Below, piece after piece: positions 55,354-63,959 of a DNA stretch of 64,000 nucleotides. Origin of the DNA: Scytonema hofmannii PCC 7110 (lineage in GTDB: Bacteria; Cyanobacteriota; Cyanobacteriia; Cyanobacteriales; Nostocaceae); the NCBI RefSeq assembly GCF_000346485.2, contig NZ_KQ976354.1:9163333-9227332 (forward strand), in the 5' to 3' direction. How positions within the stretch are numbered: the stretch's first letter is position 1; each line of letters opens with the position of its first letter. Both the position numbers and the translations under genes were made by a program. The notes under the pieces are model-generated. The model was not told where the DNA came from. It searched no databases and saw only the letters and a program-made list of their open reading frames with translations.

Positions 55354-57061
55354 AACGATTCTCAAGTTGTCTTCTTTCTCTAATCTGGCGTAATTGCCGT
55401 ATGAGCTTATTTGGTTCATTGGAAGCTGAAGGCTTATCGCTCTCTGCTTCCTGCTGTTGAGATGCTTGTTCTTCACTTGCTTGAGGAGTTGGTGCAGGCT
55501 GCTTAATAACTACCTGCTGTTGTTGAGACGATTGTTCGCGATCGCTTTGGGGTATTGTTACAGGCTGCTTAATCCCGACTTGTCGCTGAGACGCTTGCTC
55601 GCGATTTGCTGGCAATAAGGATTGAGTCTGCTTTATAACGACTTCTCGATTATTTGATGTCACAGAAACTGCTTCATTGCCTTGAGGACGCAAACGACTC
55701 GCTTGATTGGTTGGAGGTTCTTGAGAAGACGCCCGTGAATTTGCCGTTTGGGATTGACTCACGTTATCTTCTTTCCGTTCTTGAGATAACTGAGGATTTA
55801 ACTTTGGCGAGCGCAACCGCTGAATGAGTTTCTTTTGTGAATTGGAAGATGCTTGTGCGGGAGTGATTTGAGATGGTGCAACAATTTCTTGAATCGTTTC
55901 CGGTTTGCTAACATCGCTGCTAGATTTAAAAGCGATGTTAAATGGGTAAAATTTTGGTTTGCCGTTTGCCGATGTCGGATTATTTTGGAAATATTCTCTG
56001 AAATACTCTCTTGCAGCAGTTTTCAGTTCCGATGAAACTGAGTTATTGTTAAATTTTATAGATTCTACTTGACCTTGGCTGTTGATAACTAAATCGCCCT
56101 CAACATTGCCCTCTTGAGCAACTTTTGAATTCACTGTTGCTGATATAGGCAGTCGTGTTTCAATATTCGGGTATTGCCCCTTAATTTCTAAAAAGCGGTC
56201 AGTAGAATTTGTTGTGCTTGATAACATTTCCTGAGATGCCACCGATGGCAATCCAGGCACCTTGACACCAGATTCCTGTGGTAGTTGCTCTATTTGAGGT
56301 CCCAAAGCTACATTATCTCCAGCTTTTGGCGTTTCTCCCAGAGGAATTAATGGTTTATAGGGAGAAGCGCTTGGTACTTCTGTTCCTGGCTGTGCCGTTT
56401 GTGATGCCATGTTTCCATCTGCTGGCATTGGCATTCCATCGGGAGTCACAGCATCGGTATTGTTGTTCATCATCTCCTGTTGCTGTCTCCAGTTAGCTGC
56501 TTGTACTGGAGGTACAGTGTAAGGAATTGGAGAGGTAGTTAGTGGCTTAGCCTCACCCAAGCTTACGCTCGGTTGTTGGTATCGAGGAAAAGGTTTTACT
56601 TGTTGACTGTAGGAGGGACTAATTTGCAAATCCCTGCTTGAGGCAAGTTTTAAAGACTGGCTTTTTGGAAAAGAAGCGATCGATACGTTAGTTGCGCTTG
56701 GCAGAGGAGGAATTGTCAAATTGCTAGTTGTTTCCGTTGGCGGTGGCAAAGGAGGTAATGCTGGGGTCGATTGAGGCAACAAGTTTGGTGGGGGGACTTG
56801 CGGAAGTATTGCAGCTTGTTGAGTTGGTAAAGCGATTTGAGGCATACCAGTTTGTGGCAGACGGTTCATTTCCGCCTGATTCAACTCAACCAATCCAACG
56901 GTTTTTTGTTTTGATGCTGATTGTTTGGAGCTAGACTCCATTGGCATCAACGGCATCACAAAAGCAATAACACCGTGAATGCCCAGAGAAGCTATAGCTG
57001 CTATCCCAGTAGGCTGGCTTAAGAATTCTGGTATATTTTTCAGGAGGGAGACGTAAGACAT
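55352..57061 (-). CDS. TonB-like energy-transducer family protein, Pro-rich, repeated tail
   Basis: 569 residues from ATG 57061. One N-terminal hydrophobic segment (TGIAAIASLGIHGVIAFVMP) is followed by a Pro-rich spacer (about 80-250: PPPNLLPQSTPALPPLPPP). A small alpha/beta domain at about 290-375 (LPISATVNSKVAQEGNVEGD, VIKF-type strands, FYPFNIAF) resembles the TonB C-terminal domain. The tail from 400 is Gln/Ser-rich and has three copies of a unit like REQASQRQVGIKQPVTIPQS. TonB links the plasma membrane proton gradient to outer-membrane transporters; the tail beyond the TonB domain is unusual, so the role may differ. The stop codon lies in the adjacent heptamer hairpin. Confidence 0.7.
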   Translation of the reverse strand: MSYVSLLKNIPEFLSQPTGIAAIASLGIHGVIAFVMPLMPMESSSKQSASKQKTVGLVELNQAEMNRLPQTGMPQIALPTQQAAILPQVPPPNLLPQSTPALPPLPPPTETTSNLTIPPLPSATNVSIASFPKSQSLKLASSRDLQISPSYSQQVKPFPRYQQPSVSLGEAKPLTTSPIPYTVPPVQAANWRQQQEMMNNNTDAVTPDGMPMPADGNMASQTAQPGTEVPSASPYKPLIPLGETPKAGDNVALGPQIEQLPQESGVKVPGLPSVASQEMLSSTTNSTDRFLEIKGQYPNIETRLPISATVNSKVAQEGNVEGDLVINSQGQVESIKFNNNSVSSELKTAAREYFREYFQNNPTSANGKPKFYPFNIAFKSSSDVSKPETIQEIVAPSQITPAQASSNSQKKLIQRLRSPKLNPQLSQERKEDNVSQSQTANSRASSQEPPTNQASRLRPQGNEAVSVTSNNREVVIKQTQSLLPANREQASQRQVGIKQPVTIPQSDREQSSQQQQVVIKQPAPTPQASEEQASQQQEAESDKPSASNEPNKLIRQLRQIRERRQLENR

Positions 57062-57442
57062 AGCTATTCTCGTTCACTCGGCTGGCTTGGGATTATCTAG
57101 CAATTTTATATAGTTCTAATGAAAAAAGTAGGAACTTTAAGTATCTTCCTCTACAAATAGTAACTTCTTAACAGTGACCAGTGACCAGTGACCAGTGACC
57201 GATGACTGGCGATCAGTAACTTACTAGAGTCTAGACGTACTATTTTACTAGAAAGTTGCGCCTGTGGATACACTATCTTGAAGAAGGCAGTGGGGAGTAG
57301 GGAGTAGGGAGTGGGGAATAGAGGTTAAGGAAAAAATCACACCAGTTTTCACCTAAATGAATCACACCGTTGGTAGGGGCGCGGCGGCCTTGCGCCCCTA
57401 TGGCTGTGGTCTATTTACCTGAAAATAGCTGTAATTACTGCC
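57062..57442. other. Gap with GTGACCA and ACTCCCT-type arrays and a GC hairpin
   Basis: 57172-57200 is a GTGACCA array (four units), 57289-57321 a GGGAGTA array, and TAGGGGCGC (57374-57382)/GCGCCCCTA (57392-57400) a short GC-rich hairpin, a frequent cyanobacterial repeat. No gene seen. Confidence 0.7.
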
Positions 57443-58183
57443 CTACTCCCTAACTTTGACTATAAGTAGGGAAAAATAAGACAACTTCAAATTAGGGCGA
57501 GCGCTCAAGTCTGAGTATACGACCATATCGGGTAAAGTTGCCCTTTCTACTACCCAACTTGTCTTGAGCAATCCCTGCTGTTGCAACATTTGCCACACTT
57601 GCTCGTATACCGAACTCACTTTTAGAAGTACGACAACATCAGCCCAGTCTAAAACTGTTTTTAACTCTTCAACCGTGTAGATTGCTGGTAACACGACTAG
57701 TTTTTGTTGTCGAATTGTCAAAGGTAATCCCAATACTGAGGCTGCTGCCATTGGAGAGCAAACACCAGGTATAAATTGCACCTTTGCCTCTGGATATTGC
57801 TGTTGTATTGTCTGTGCTAAGTAAGTAAATGTACTGTAAAAACTGATATCGCCTTCACAAGCAAAAGCAACGTCTTGACCAACTTGTAAATGTTGCCAAA
57901 CCTGTTCTGCAGCTTTTTGCCATGCTTGTGTTAAAACTTTTATATCTTGGACGTAAGGAAATGTTAAAGGCAGTAACAATTGCTCTGAACTAAGCCACGG
58001 AGCAACAATTGTCTGTGCCATTCCTGCTTTATCCTGAACTCCAGCAGGAAATGCGACTACTGATGATTTTTGGAGTAAACGGAGACCTTTAACAGTAATT
58101 AATTCTGGATCTCCCGTACCCACGCTTATCCCGTAAAGAGTGCCAGTTTTACCAGTGACCAGTGACCAGTGACCAGTGACCAT
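57443..58183 (-). CDS. cobI: Precorrin-2 C20-methyltransferase
   Basis: 246 residues. After the first ~11 residues comes the conserved start GTLYGISVGTGDPELITVKG of the tetrapyrrole methylase fold, with FACEGDISFYSTFTYLAQTI and FIPGVCSPMAAASVLGLPL as further motifs. CobI adds the second methyl group to precorrin-2 with SAM in cobalamin synthesis. The start codon ATG 58183 and residues 1-11 (MVTGHWSLVTG) are coded by a TGGTCAC repeat array; no other start is available before the conserved GTLYG. The last codons are close to a heptamer-rich gap as well. Other cobalamin synthesis genes are not in the window. Confidence 0.92.
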   Translation of the reverse strand: MVTGHWSLVTGKTGTLYGISVGTGDPELITVKGLRLLQKSSVVAFPAGVQDKAGMAQTIVAPWLSSEQLLLPLTFPYVQDIKVLTQAWQKAAEQVWQHLQVGQDVAFACEGDISFYSTFTYLAQTIQQQYPEAKVQFIPGVCSPMAAASVLGLPLTIRQQKLVVLPAIYTVEELKTVLDWADVVVLLKVSSVYEQVWQMLQQQGLLKTSWVVERATLPDMVVYSDLSARPNLKLSYFSLLIVKVRE

Positions 58184-58184
58184 T
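58149..58184. repeat. GTGACCA array forming the cobI N-terminus
   Basis: Four to five units; on the minus strand they read ATG-GTC-ACT-GGT-CAC and give the first residues of CobI. Confidence 0.92.
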
Positions 58185-58263
58185 ATCTTTAAATATTTTT
58201 AAGATTCTTAGATACAATGTAATAAAAATAAACATTTATTGAAAAACAAGGAGTACGACAATC

Positions 58264-58908
58264 ATGCAAAGTACTCAGTTCGATATGGTTCTGCGAAGAA
58301 TAGCAACGGTATTGTCAGTAGCGATTGTGACCCTGACCCTCGTTGGTGCTACGACTGGCATTTTGCTGTCTTTTTACTACGAACCCGCAGCAGGTAGGGC
58401 TTATCAATCATTGAGAGCGATCGACACCGAATTGAATTATGGTTGGCTGTTCCATAAAGCACACATTATTGCAGGTAATGCGGTTGTTGGAGTTTCGCTC
58501 ATCCAGATTGTCATTATGTTTGTGAGCAGACAATTTACCAAGAGTTGGTTGACTGCTTGGATTAGTGGAATTTTGTTTACTCTGAGTGCAATTGGTTTGG
58601 GATGGACGGCAATGATTCTCTCTTGGGATCAAGAGGGATTTTGGCGTTTTAGCATTGAATTGGGAACGATTGAGGCTATCCCCTTTGTAGGTTCCTTATT
58701 GAGAGACATTTTGACAGGTGGTGCAGGCATTAGCACCGTAACTGTCCAACATTTGTACACCATTCACAGTTATATTGTCTCAGTGGCTGCCCTAGTGCTG
58801 GCTGTGGTGCATCTAGCGAGCGTACTTTGGCAAGACAAGCAAACTTACAAAAAAGCAGAAGTTACCGAGAACAATAACTTACACCAATTTGAACAAAGAA
58901 TGCAATAG
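58264..58908 (+). CDS. Cytochrome b6-like (cytochrome b N-terminal domain) membrane protein
   Basis: 214 residues with four to five membrane helices. Helix D has the haem pair H168 and H183, with the same spacing (15) as H187/H202 of cytochrome b6. In helix B, H67 is present (FHKAHIIAGN) but the position 14 residues later is Gln81 (VSLIQIV), where cytochrome b6 has His100. So only one b-haem has both ligands. It is related to PetB but is not PetB, since length, sequence and the haem c Cys differ. It may act as an electron-transfer membrane protein. It is expressed alone; start ATG 58264 with AAGGAG upstream at about 58248. Confidence 0.8.
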   Translation: MQSTQFDMVLRRIATVLSVAIVTLTLVGATTGILLSFYYEPAAGRAYQSLRAIDTELNYGWLFHKAHIIAGNAVVGVSLIQIVIMFVSRQFTKSWLTAWISGILFTLSAIGLGWTAMILSWDQEGFWRFSIELGTIEAIPFVGSLLRDILTGGAGISTVTVQHLYTIHSYIVSVAALVLAVVHLASVLWQDKQTYKKAEVTENNNLHQFEQRMQ

Positions 58909-58945
58909 ATAAATGGCTCAAATCAATTCTAGACATAACTTTCTC

Positions 58946-58978
58946 AATCCAAAATCCAAAATCCAAAATCCAAAATCT
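58946..58978. repeat. CAAAATC heptanucleotide array
   Basis: Four 7-base units between convergent genes, touching the antiporter stop codon (TTA at 58978). Confidence 0.9.
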
Positions 58979-60900
58979 TAAGATGTGGGAGCATCACTGG
59001 TAGAAAGTTGAGCTAACTTTGTTAACGGTATTTCTTCAACCTCTGATAACTTTTCTAACGAGAGGCGAGTTGATTGGTTACTACCGGACAAGCGTTTTAA
59101 AAGGCTTGGTCTGGGGTCATGCAATAGGTAGATAATGCGATCGCCCACAAACCATTCTTCAGAAGCTGGCATAACCTGAATGCGATCTTCTCGTTCTACT
59201 AAAAGCGGTACTAACTCGCCTCCTCCAATTAATCCTTGTAAATGCTCTTGCTGACGTTCAAAATCGGAAGCACTCAGTGTTGTTGTGCCTAATTTTACAC
59301 GCCCGTCACTAAGGTAATCATTCCAGGTTTTGATAGATAAATCTGAGAGGAAAGCTTGATTCACCTTATTCTCTTTTATTGTTGTGGTTGCTTGCGGATC
59401 GCGAGGAAAAACCGCTAAAACTCTTGGTGGATCAAACTCCTCGGCAGCACGTTGCGCCAAAACAAAATTGACTTCGCCATTACTAGTCATTGCTAAAAAA
59501 GTTCCTACTGAGGCGAGTCCGGCCTCTTCTAAAACCCCAGTATCTAGAGCGCTACTAGCAATCACCCTAAGATTTTCTGCTTCTGCTTGGAGACAGCGTT
59601 GTGGGTCAGTATCAATCATAACCACTTGTTCTCCCCGTTGTTGAAACAACCGGGCAATTAACAAACTCAAAGGATTGCAGCCAACAATCACTGCTCCAGT
59701 TGCCTCTGTTAAGGTAATTTGCAAACATCTGGCAACCCAGCCAGCTGTTAGTCCTTGGCAAACCACCGTCATGATGATGGTGAGGAACACTAATGCTTTA
59801 ATAGCCTCACCACCGTTAACACCGCGCTGTGTCAGTAAAATGGCAAACAAGGAGGCAACGGAAGCCGAAACAATTCCCCTTGGGGCAACCCAACTGAGAA
59901 ATAGCTTCTGTCGCCAGTTTAATCCACTATTCCAGGTACACAAGAGGATGTTAATCGGGCGGACGACAAACATCAGTACCAACACCGTGTATACGCCGCC
60001 CCAACCTAAAGCAAACAAACTAGCAATAGATAGGTCAGCAGCAAGCAAAATAAATAAAACTGAAACACTGAGAATCGTCAGTTGACCTTTAAAGCGTCTC
60101 AACAATCGTTCTTCTGGGACTGAGGAATCTCCAAACACAACTCCGGCGACGACAGTTGCCATCAATCCCGATTCACTGATAGCCATTTGAGACAAAGCAA
60201 ATAAACCCCACAAACCTGCTAAAACCACCAGGTTTTTGACCTCAAATGACAGAAAATTGGCTCGTTTGCAAATAAAAGACATCAGCCAACCACCAGTTGA
60301 ACCAATAGCGCCACCAATGCTCAAGCGCATCATCAAGTTGCTAGCAGCCGAGACAAAGTCGGTATGGTCGTTGAGAATTGTGTTGAGCACTACGACAGCC
60401 AGAATTGCTCCCACTGGATCGACCAAAACGCCTTCCCCTTCTAACAGAGTTGCAACCTGTCTGTCAACGTTGACTTGTTTCAGCAGGGGACTAATCACCG
60501 TTGGTCCTGTGACTACGACTAAAGAAGCGAAGAGAAAAGCAATAGGCCAAGGAAATTCACCCAACCAGTGAGCTGCCATACTACCACCAAGCAGCGTGAT
60601 TAGGGTTCCGAGGGTGACAAGCAATTGAAGGCTAGTCGAAACTTTGCCCAATTCTTGCAGATCTAGATTCAGCCCGCCTTCAAACAAAATAATTGCCGTT
60701 GCTAGGGCGACTATAACTTCTAACCCAGTGCCTAGCATATGGGGATGCAATAGCCCAATACCATTAGAGCCAAGCAAGATGCCAAACAGCAACAAAAAGA
60801 CGATGCTGGGTACTCTAAGGTATGCAGCCAGCACCTGAGCGCTAATGCCTGCAAAGACGGCAATTACCATTTGCAGGGTCATGTTAAATGATGCTTCCAT
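58978..60900 (-). CDS. Na+(K+)/H+ antiporter, CPA1 type, with TrkA-N and TrkA-C domains
   Basis: 640 residues. Residues 1-390 have about 12-13 membrane helices with FGILLGSNGIGLLHP, ILFEGGLNLDLQELG, VVTGPTVISPLL, EGEGVLVDPVGAILAVVVL (the conserved D-P) and LLFLSWVAPRGIVSASVASL. Residues about 395-510 are a TrkA-N-like nucleotide-binding domain (AVIVGCNPLSLLIARLFQQR), residues about 555-620 a TrkA-C-like region (LVPLLVEREDRIQVMPASEE). It exports Na+ or K+ against protons and is probably gated by a nucleotide. Start ATG 60900 (MEASFNMTLQMVIAVFAGIS). Confidence 0.93.
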   Translation of the reverse strand: MEASFNMTLQMVIAVFAGISAQVLAAYLRVPSIVFLLLFGILLGSNGIGLLHPHMLGTGLEVIVALATAIILFEGGLNLDLQELGKVSTSLQLLVTLGTLITLLGGSMAAHWLGEFPWPIAFLFASLVVVTGPTVISPLLKQVNVDRQVATLLEGEGVLVDPVGAILAVVVLNTILNDHTDFVSAASNLMMRLSIGGAIGSTGGWLMSFICKRANFLSFEVKNLVVLAGLWGLFALSQMAISESGLMATVVAGVVFGDSSVPEERLLRRFKGQLTILSVSVLFILLAADLSIASLFALGWGGVYTVLVLMFVVRPINILLCTWNSGLNWRQKLFLSWVAPRGIVSASVASLFAILLTQRGVNGGEAIKALVFLTIIMTVVCQGLTAGWVARCLQITLTEATGAVIVGCNPLSLLIARLFQQRGEQVVMIDTDPQRCLQAEAENLRVIASSALDTGVLEEAGLASVGTFLAMTSNGEVNFVLAQRAAEEFDPPRVLAVFPRDPQATTTIKENKVNQAFLSDLSIKTWNDYLSDGRVKLGTTTLSASDFERQQEHLQGLIGGGELVPLLVEREDRIQVMPASEEWFVGDRIIYLLHDPRPSLLKRLSGSNQSTRLSLEKLSEVEEIPLTKLAQLSTSDAPTS

Positions 60901-61060
60901 GTTGTAGATTTTGACCGATATATTTCAAAATCTCTTATCAAGAACAGTAATGGTTGAGTCGGCTGAATGCTGTGCGACACCAGCTGTGTTTTGGTAAACC
61001 AGATATTTTTTTTATACTTAGTCTGATATGGTACTCCATTTTTTGAGTTTTGTTGCAATG

Positions 61061-61202
61061 GATTGGGGATTGGGGGATTTTGGATTTTGGATTTTGGATT
61101 TTGGATTTTGGATTTTGGATTGGGGATTGGGGGATTGGGGGATTTTGGATTTTGGATTTTGGATTTTGGATTTTGGATTTTGGATTTTGGATTTTGGATT
61201 GG
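61061..61202. repeat. GATTTTG heptanucleotide array, long
   Basis: About 16 units of GATTTTG in two blocks, separated by GGGGATTGGGGGATTGG. It makes false open frames in all frames of both strands. The remainder of the gap 60901-61221 has no gene. Confidence 0.95.
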
Positions 61203-61221
61203 AAATTTTTTCAAAAATATG

Positions 61222-61250
61222 TTGACATCGGAAGGAAAAGCTGTTACTTT
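61222..61250 (+). promoter_or_regulatory. Sigma-70-type promoter of tRNA-Glu
   Basis: TTGACA (61222-61227), 17 bases, TACTTT (61245-61250). The predicted start is about 30 bases before the tRNA. Confidence 0.75.
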
Positions 61251-61287
61251 AAGAAAAGTGTGAAGCCTAATGGCGACTGCCCAACGC

Positions 61288-61360
61288 GCCCCCATCGTCT
61301 AGAGGCCTAGGACACCTCCCTTTCACGGAGGTAACGGGGATTCGAATTCCCCTGGGGGTA
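61288..61360 (+). tRNA. trnE: tRNA-Glu (TTC)
   Basis: 73 bases. Acceptor GCCCCCA pairs with TGGGGGT (first pair G-T), D arm TCGTCTAGAGGCCTAGGA, anticodon stem CCTCC/GGAGG with loop CTTTCAC and anticodon TTC at 61322-61324, T arm GGGGATTCGAATTCCCC. CCA is not encoded. Charged tRNA-Glu feeds both protein synthesis and, by glutamyl-tRNA reductase, chlorophyll and haem synthesis. Confidence 0.97.
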
Positions 61361-61380
61361 TTCAGTAAAATAAAAAAATA

Positions 61381-61429
61381 AAAGTCAAAAGGCAAAAGTG
61401 AATTCATGAATCTTTTGCCTTTTGACTTT
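61381..61429. terminator. Bidirectional terminator, 18-base perfect inverted repeat
   Basis: AAAGTCAAAAGGCAAAAG (61381-61398) pairs fully with 61412-61429. It lies between tRNA-Glu and the convergent SRPBCC gene and contains the latter's stop codon. Confidence 0.75.
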
Positions 61430-62018
61430 ATATAGTTTTCACACGTTGACATATAGCGGCCATATTTAAGCGCATATCATTGCTTAGGCGACGTTCTATC
61501 AACCCTACTGGCATGGTACGTTTGGGCCAAAGCCTAACAGTGTAACAGAGACGAGTTGCGCTATCTTCGCCGAGGAAACAAGGCTCTAGTTGCCAACTAC
61601 CGGAAAAGTCTCTAAAGTCTCCCTCTACCATGCGGAAATTAATTTCCTTGGGGAAGTATTCCTCAAGATCGAGTACGACACGCGCACAAAAGTTTATTTT
61701 GAGAAATCGTTGAGCGCCAACTTGCTCTAGACGAATACCTCCTTTTGGGTGTTCTAGCAAACGACTTTTAGTGAGGTTAGGAACAAAGTCAGGTAATGCT
61801 TCATAGTCTGTCAACACTTTCCACACCTTTTCCACTGGATGGGGAATTTGGAGTTGAGCGGTGATTTTTCTCTGTCGTTCTGCTGTTTTCTCAATTTGAA
61901 CATCTACAGATTGCAAAGCAACTGCATCAATTTCCAAATTCAGCTGTTGACAGATGTCGTCGCTAGCAACTAAATCAAGTTCTTCTTGGATGTTATGTTC
62001 TTCAATCACTTTTACCAA
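61428..62018 (-). CDS. SRPBCC (START-like, polyketide cyclase/COQ10) protein
   Basis: 196 residues if started at TTG 62018, directly after the stop TAA of the kinase gene; GTG 62009 is an alternative. Residues about 50-190 form the helix-grip fold: TAQLQIPHPVEKVWKVLTDY, LPDFVPNLTKSRLLEHPKGG, GDFRDFSGSWQLEP, LRLNM-type C-terminal helix (LIERRLSNDMRLNMAAICQR). Such proteins bind lipids, quinones or pigments; the cyanobacterial subtype is called cyclase/dehydrase without known ligand. Transcribed with the sensor kinase. Confidence 0.85.
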   Translation of the reverse strand: MVKVIEEHNIQEELDLVASDDICQQLNLEIDAVALQSVDVQIEKTAERQRKITAQLQIPHPVEKVWKVLTDYEALPDFVPNLTKSRLLEHPKGGIRLEQVGAQRFLKINFCARVVLDLEEYFPKEINFRMVEGDFRDFSGSWQLEPCFLGEDSATRLCYTVRLWPKRTMPVGLIERRLSNDMRLNMAAICQRVKTI

Positions 62019-63959
62019 TTATGATTCGCTATCGTTAGAAAATTGGGACAAAGTCAAAGTAAAGCAAATTTCACTCACGTTAGACCCCTCAATTGGCCTG
62101 CTTTCAACGGCAATCTCGCCACTTAGGTGCTGTACCAAAGATTTTACCAACGCCAGACCCAAGCCAGTACCGGGAGTCCATCTTCCTTTACCTCGACGGA
62201 ACTTATCGAAGATGTAGGCGGCTTCTTCTTGAGAAATGCCACGTCCAACGTTAGTTACCTTAATAATAACTCGATCGACCTGTTGATGAACTTCGTGGGT
62301 CGCTTGTAAATTAACAACAGTTTCGTGTTCTGAGTACTTATACGTGTTTGTGAGTAACTCTTGGAAAATCCTGTCAAAACTCTCCACTTCTGTCTGTATC
62401 GAGAGAGGCTCTTCTGGCAAGTTTAGGGATATACCGATCCCTTTATCTGCTAGTTTCTTCTCAAAAGATGCAGCTATATTCTGAATTTTTGTATTTAAAT
62501 CAATCGTTTCTAGTTGCGGGCGTTCTGGATCGTTCTCCAGTCTTTGGAGTGTCAGCAAGTCATTAATTAAGTTAATTTCCTTATTACACTCTTCTTCTAG
62601 AATATCGAGATATTTTACCTGACGATCTGAACCAATTCCTGGTTGGCGTAGCATACGCAGTGCCATACGCATATTCGTCAATGGGTAGCGCAGGCGATCG
62701 CTCAGATTGCTTAAAAATTCATCTTTGAGTTCGTTCAGTTCTCGCAGTTGCTCAACGTATTGCCGAGTTCTTTCATGCAGTTTTGCTTGTAGTTCCAAGC
62801 TGCTTTGTAGTTTTGCCGTGCGCTCATCTACTAATGTTTGGACTTGTCGTAAAGTCTGGTTTTGGATGATAGCATTGCTTAATTGAGCACAAATCATCTC
62901 CAAGATATTGAGTTCTGATGACTGCCAACTACGAGATGCTGATTGCTGAAGTACCATAAATCCCAAGACTTTGCCTTGAATTTCTAATGGCATTAACAAC
63001 ATTGCTGGCAGTGCTTCCATTGCAAATACGGGCGCAACTGTTGAATTATCTCTTATATCTGTACTATCATTTACGATCACAGGTTTTCCACCGCTCACAA
63101 AAGCACGCTGGCATAAACCACAATCGGAAAGATAAAAAGAATTTTCAGAGGTGTCCGATTTATCGATGGAAGAACCTTCTTTTTTCCGACACCACTCACC
63201 TACGACATTTGCTTTCGCCTTGGGAATTTGTTTTTTTGGATTATTTCTGATAGAGAGTGGATCTGTGTATTTTAAAAGGATTAGCAGACCCCGATCTGCC
63301 CCTAATGTTTCGGCAGTAGATGCAAGTGCTAACTGGAGCATTTGATTTAATTCCCAGTTGCTACGACTGAGTATCGTTAATTGCTGGATTAAGTTTTGGT
63401 GCTGAGCACAAGTTTGTATGTACTTCTGTTGGCTGGCAATTTGCTGTACCTGTACCACGTGAGAAAATGCGATCGCACAAGAAGATTCTACAGATTGTAG
63501 CAATCGTTTTTCTGATTCAGTCCAGCTATAGGGCTGTGACTTGATCAAGCTAATCACACCATTATTCTTCCCACTAAATCGGGTAGGGATTGCCAAAACG
63601 GCTTTTGCCAAAGGTAAGTATTGACATCCAAGCAAAAGACTTTTTTGAATTGTTGAAATGTCTTCAATCGTTAATGGTTCAGAAGCACATTCCATGACTG
63701 GTAAGTCCAACTGTTCCATCGGTGCAAATACTTCTCCAGAAGGTAGTAAGCCTGAGTACTCTTTGGCGTACCAATTTGCACTCATTATTTCATTCGATGC
63801 CTCAGTGGGTACTGTTACCAGACAACAGCAATCTACATCAAAGGCAACTCCTAGAACTTTGGCAATTTCTTGCAGCATCATTGTCGGAGTCAGATGACTG
63901 GCAATGATATGGTTAAGTTCTTGTACCAACTCGAAGTTAGGTTCTTCCTGATGCTGCAT
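62019..63959 (-). CDS. Double-GAF sensor kinase-like protein with degenerate H-box
   Basis: 646 residues from ATG 63959; the true start could be beyond the window edge region. GAF 1 about 20-170 (VDCCCLVTVPTEA), GAF 2 about 200-365 (LGADRGLLILLKYTD, CGLCQRAFVSGGKPVIVND), coiled coil about 370-412, dimerisation domain about 413-475. The H-box reads DEFLSNLSDRLRYPLTNM, so Asp421 sits where histidine kinases have His (SHELRTPL). The ATPase domain is at about 500-640 with LLTNTYKYSEHETV, VTNVGRGISQ (Asn for the usual Asp) and GTGLGLALVKSL. It probably cannot autophosphorylate in the normal way and may act by complex formation. Related GAF kinases often respond to light or redox, but no bilin Cys is evident. 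Operon with the SRPBCC gene. Confidence 0.88.
   Translation of the reverse strand: MQHQEEPNFELVQELNHIIASHLTPTMMLQEIAKVLGVAFDVDCCCLVTVPTEASNEIMSANWYAKEYSGLLPSGEVFAPMEQLDLPVMECASEPLTIEDISTIQKSLLLGCQYLPLAKAVLAIPTRFSGKNNGVISLIKSQPYSWTESEKRLLQSVESSCAIAFSHVVQVQQIASQQKYIQTCAQHQNLIQQLTILSRSNWELNQMLQLALASTAETLGADRGLLILLKYTDPLSIRNNPKKQIPKAKANVVGEWCRKKEGSSIDKSDTSENSFYLSDCGLCQRAFVSGGKPVIVNDSTDIRDNSTVAPVFAMEALPAMLLMPLEIQGKVLGFMVLQQSASRSWQSSELNILEMICAQLSNAIIQNQTLRQVQTLVDERTAKLQSSLELQAKLHERTRQYVEQLRELNELKDEFLSNLSDRLRYPLTNMRMALRMLRQPGIGSDRQVKYLDILEEECNKEINLINDLLTLQRLENDPERPQLETIDLNTKIQNIAASFEKKLADKGIGISLNLPEEPLSIQTEVESFDRIFQELLTNTYKYSEHETVVNLQATHEVHQQVDRVIIKVTNVGRGISQEEAAYIFDKFRRGKGRWTPGTGLGLALVKSLVQHLSGEIAVESRPIEGSNVSEICFTLTLSQFSNDSES

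Noticed and set aside
61028-61310. Open frames rich in FWILDFG
   Set aside because: Entirely coded by the GATTTTG array, which has no stop in any frame.
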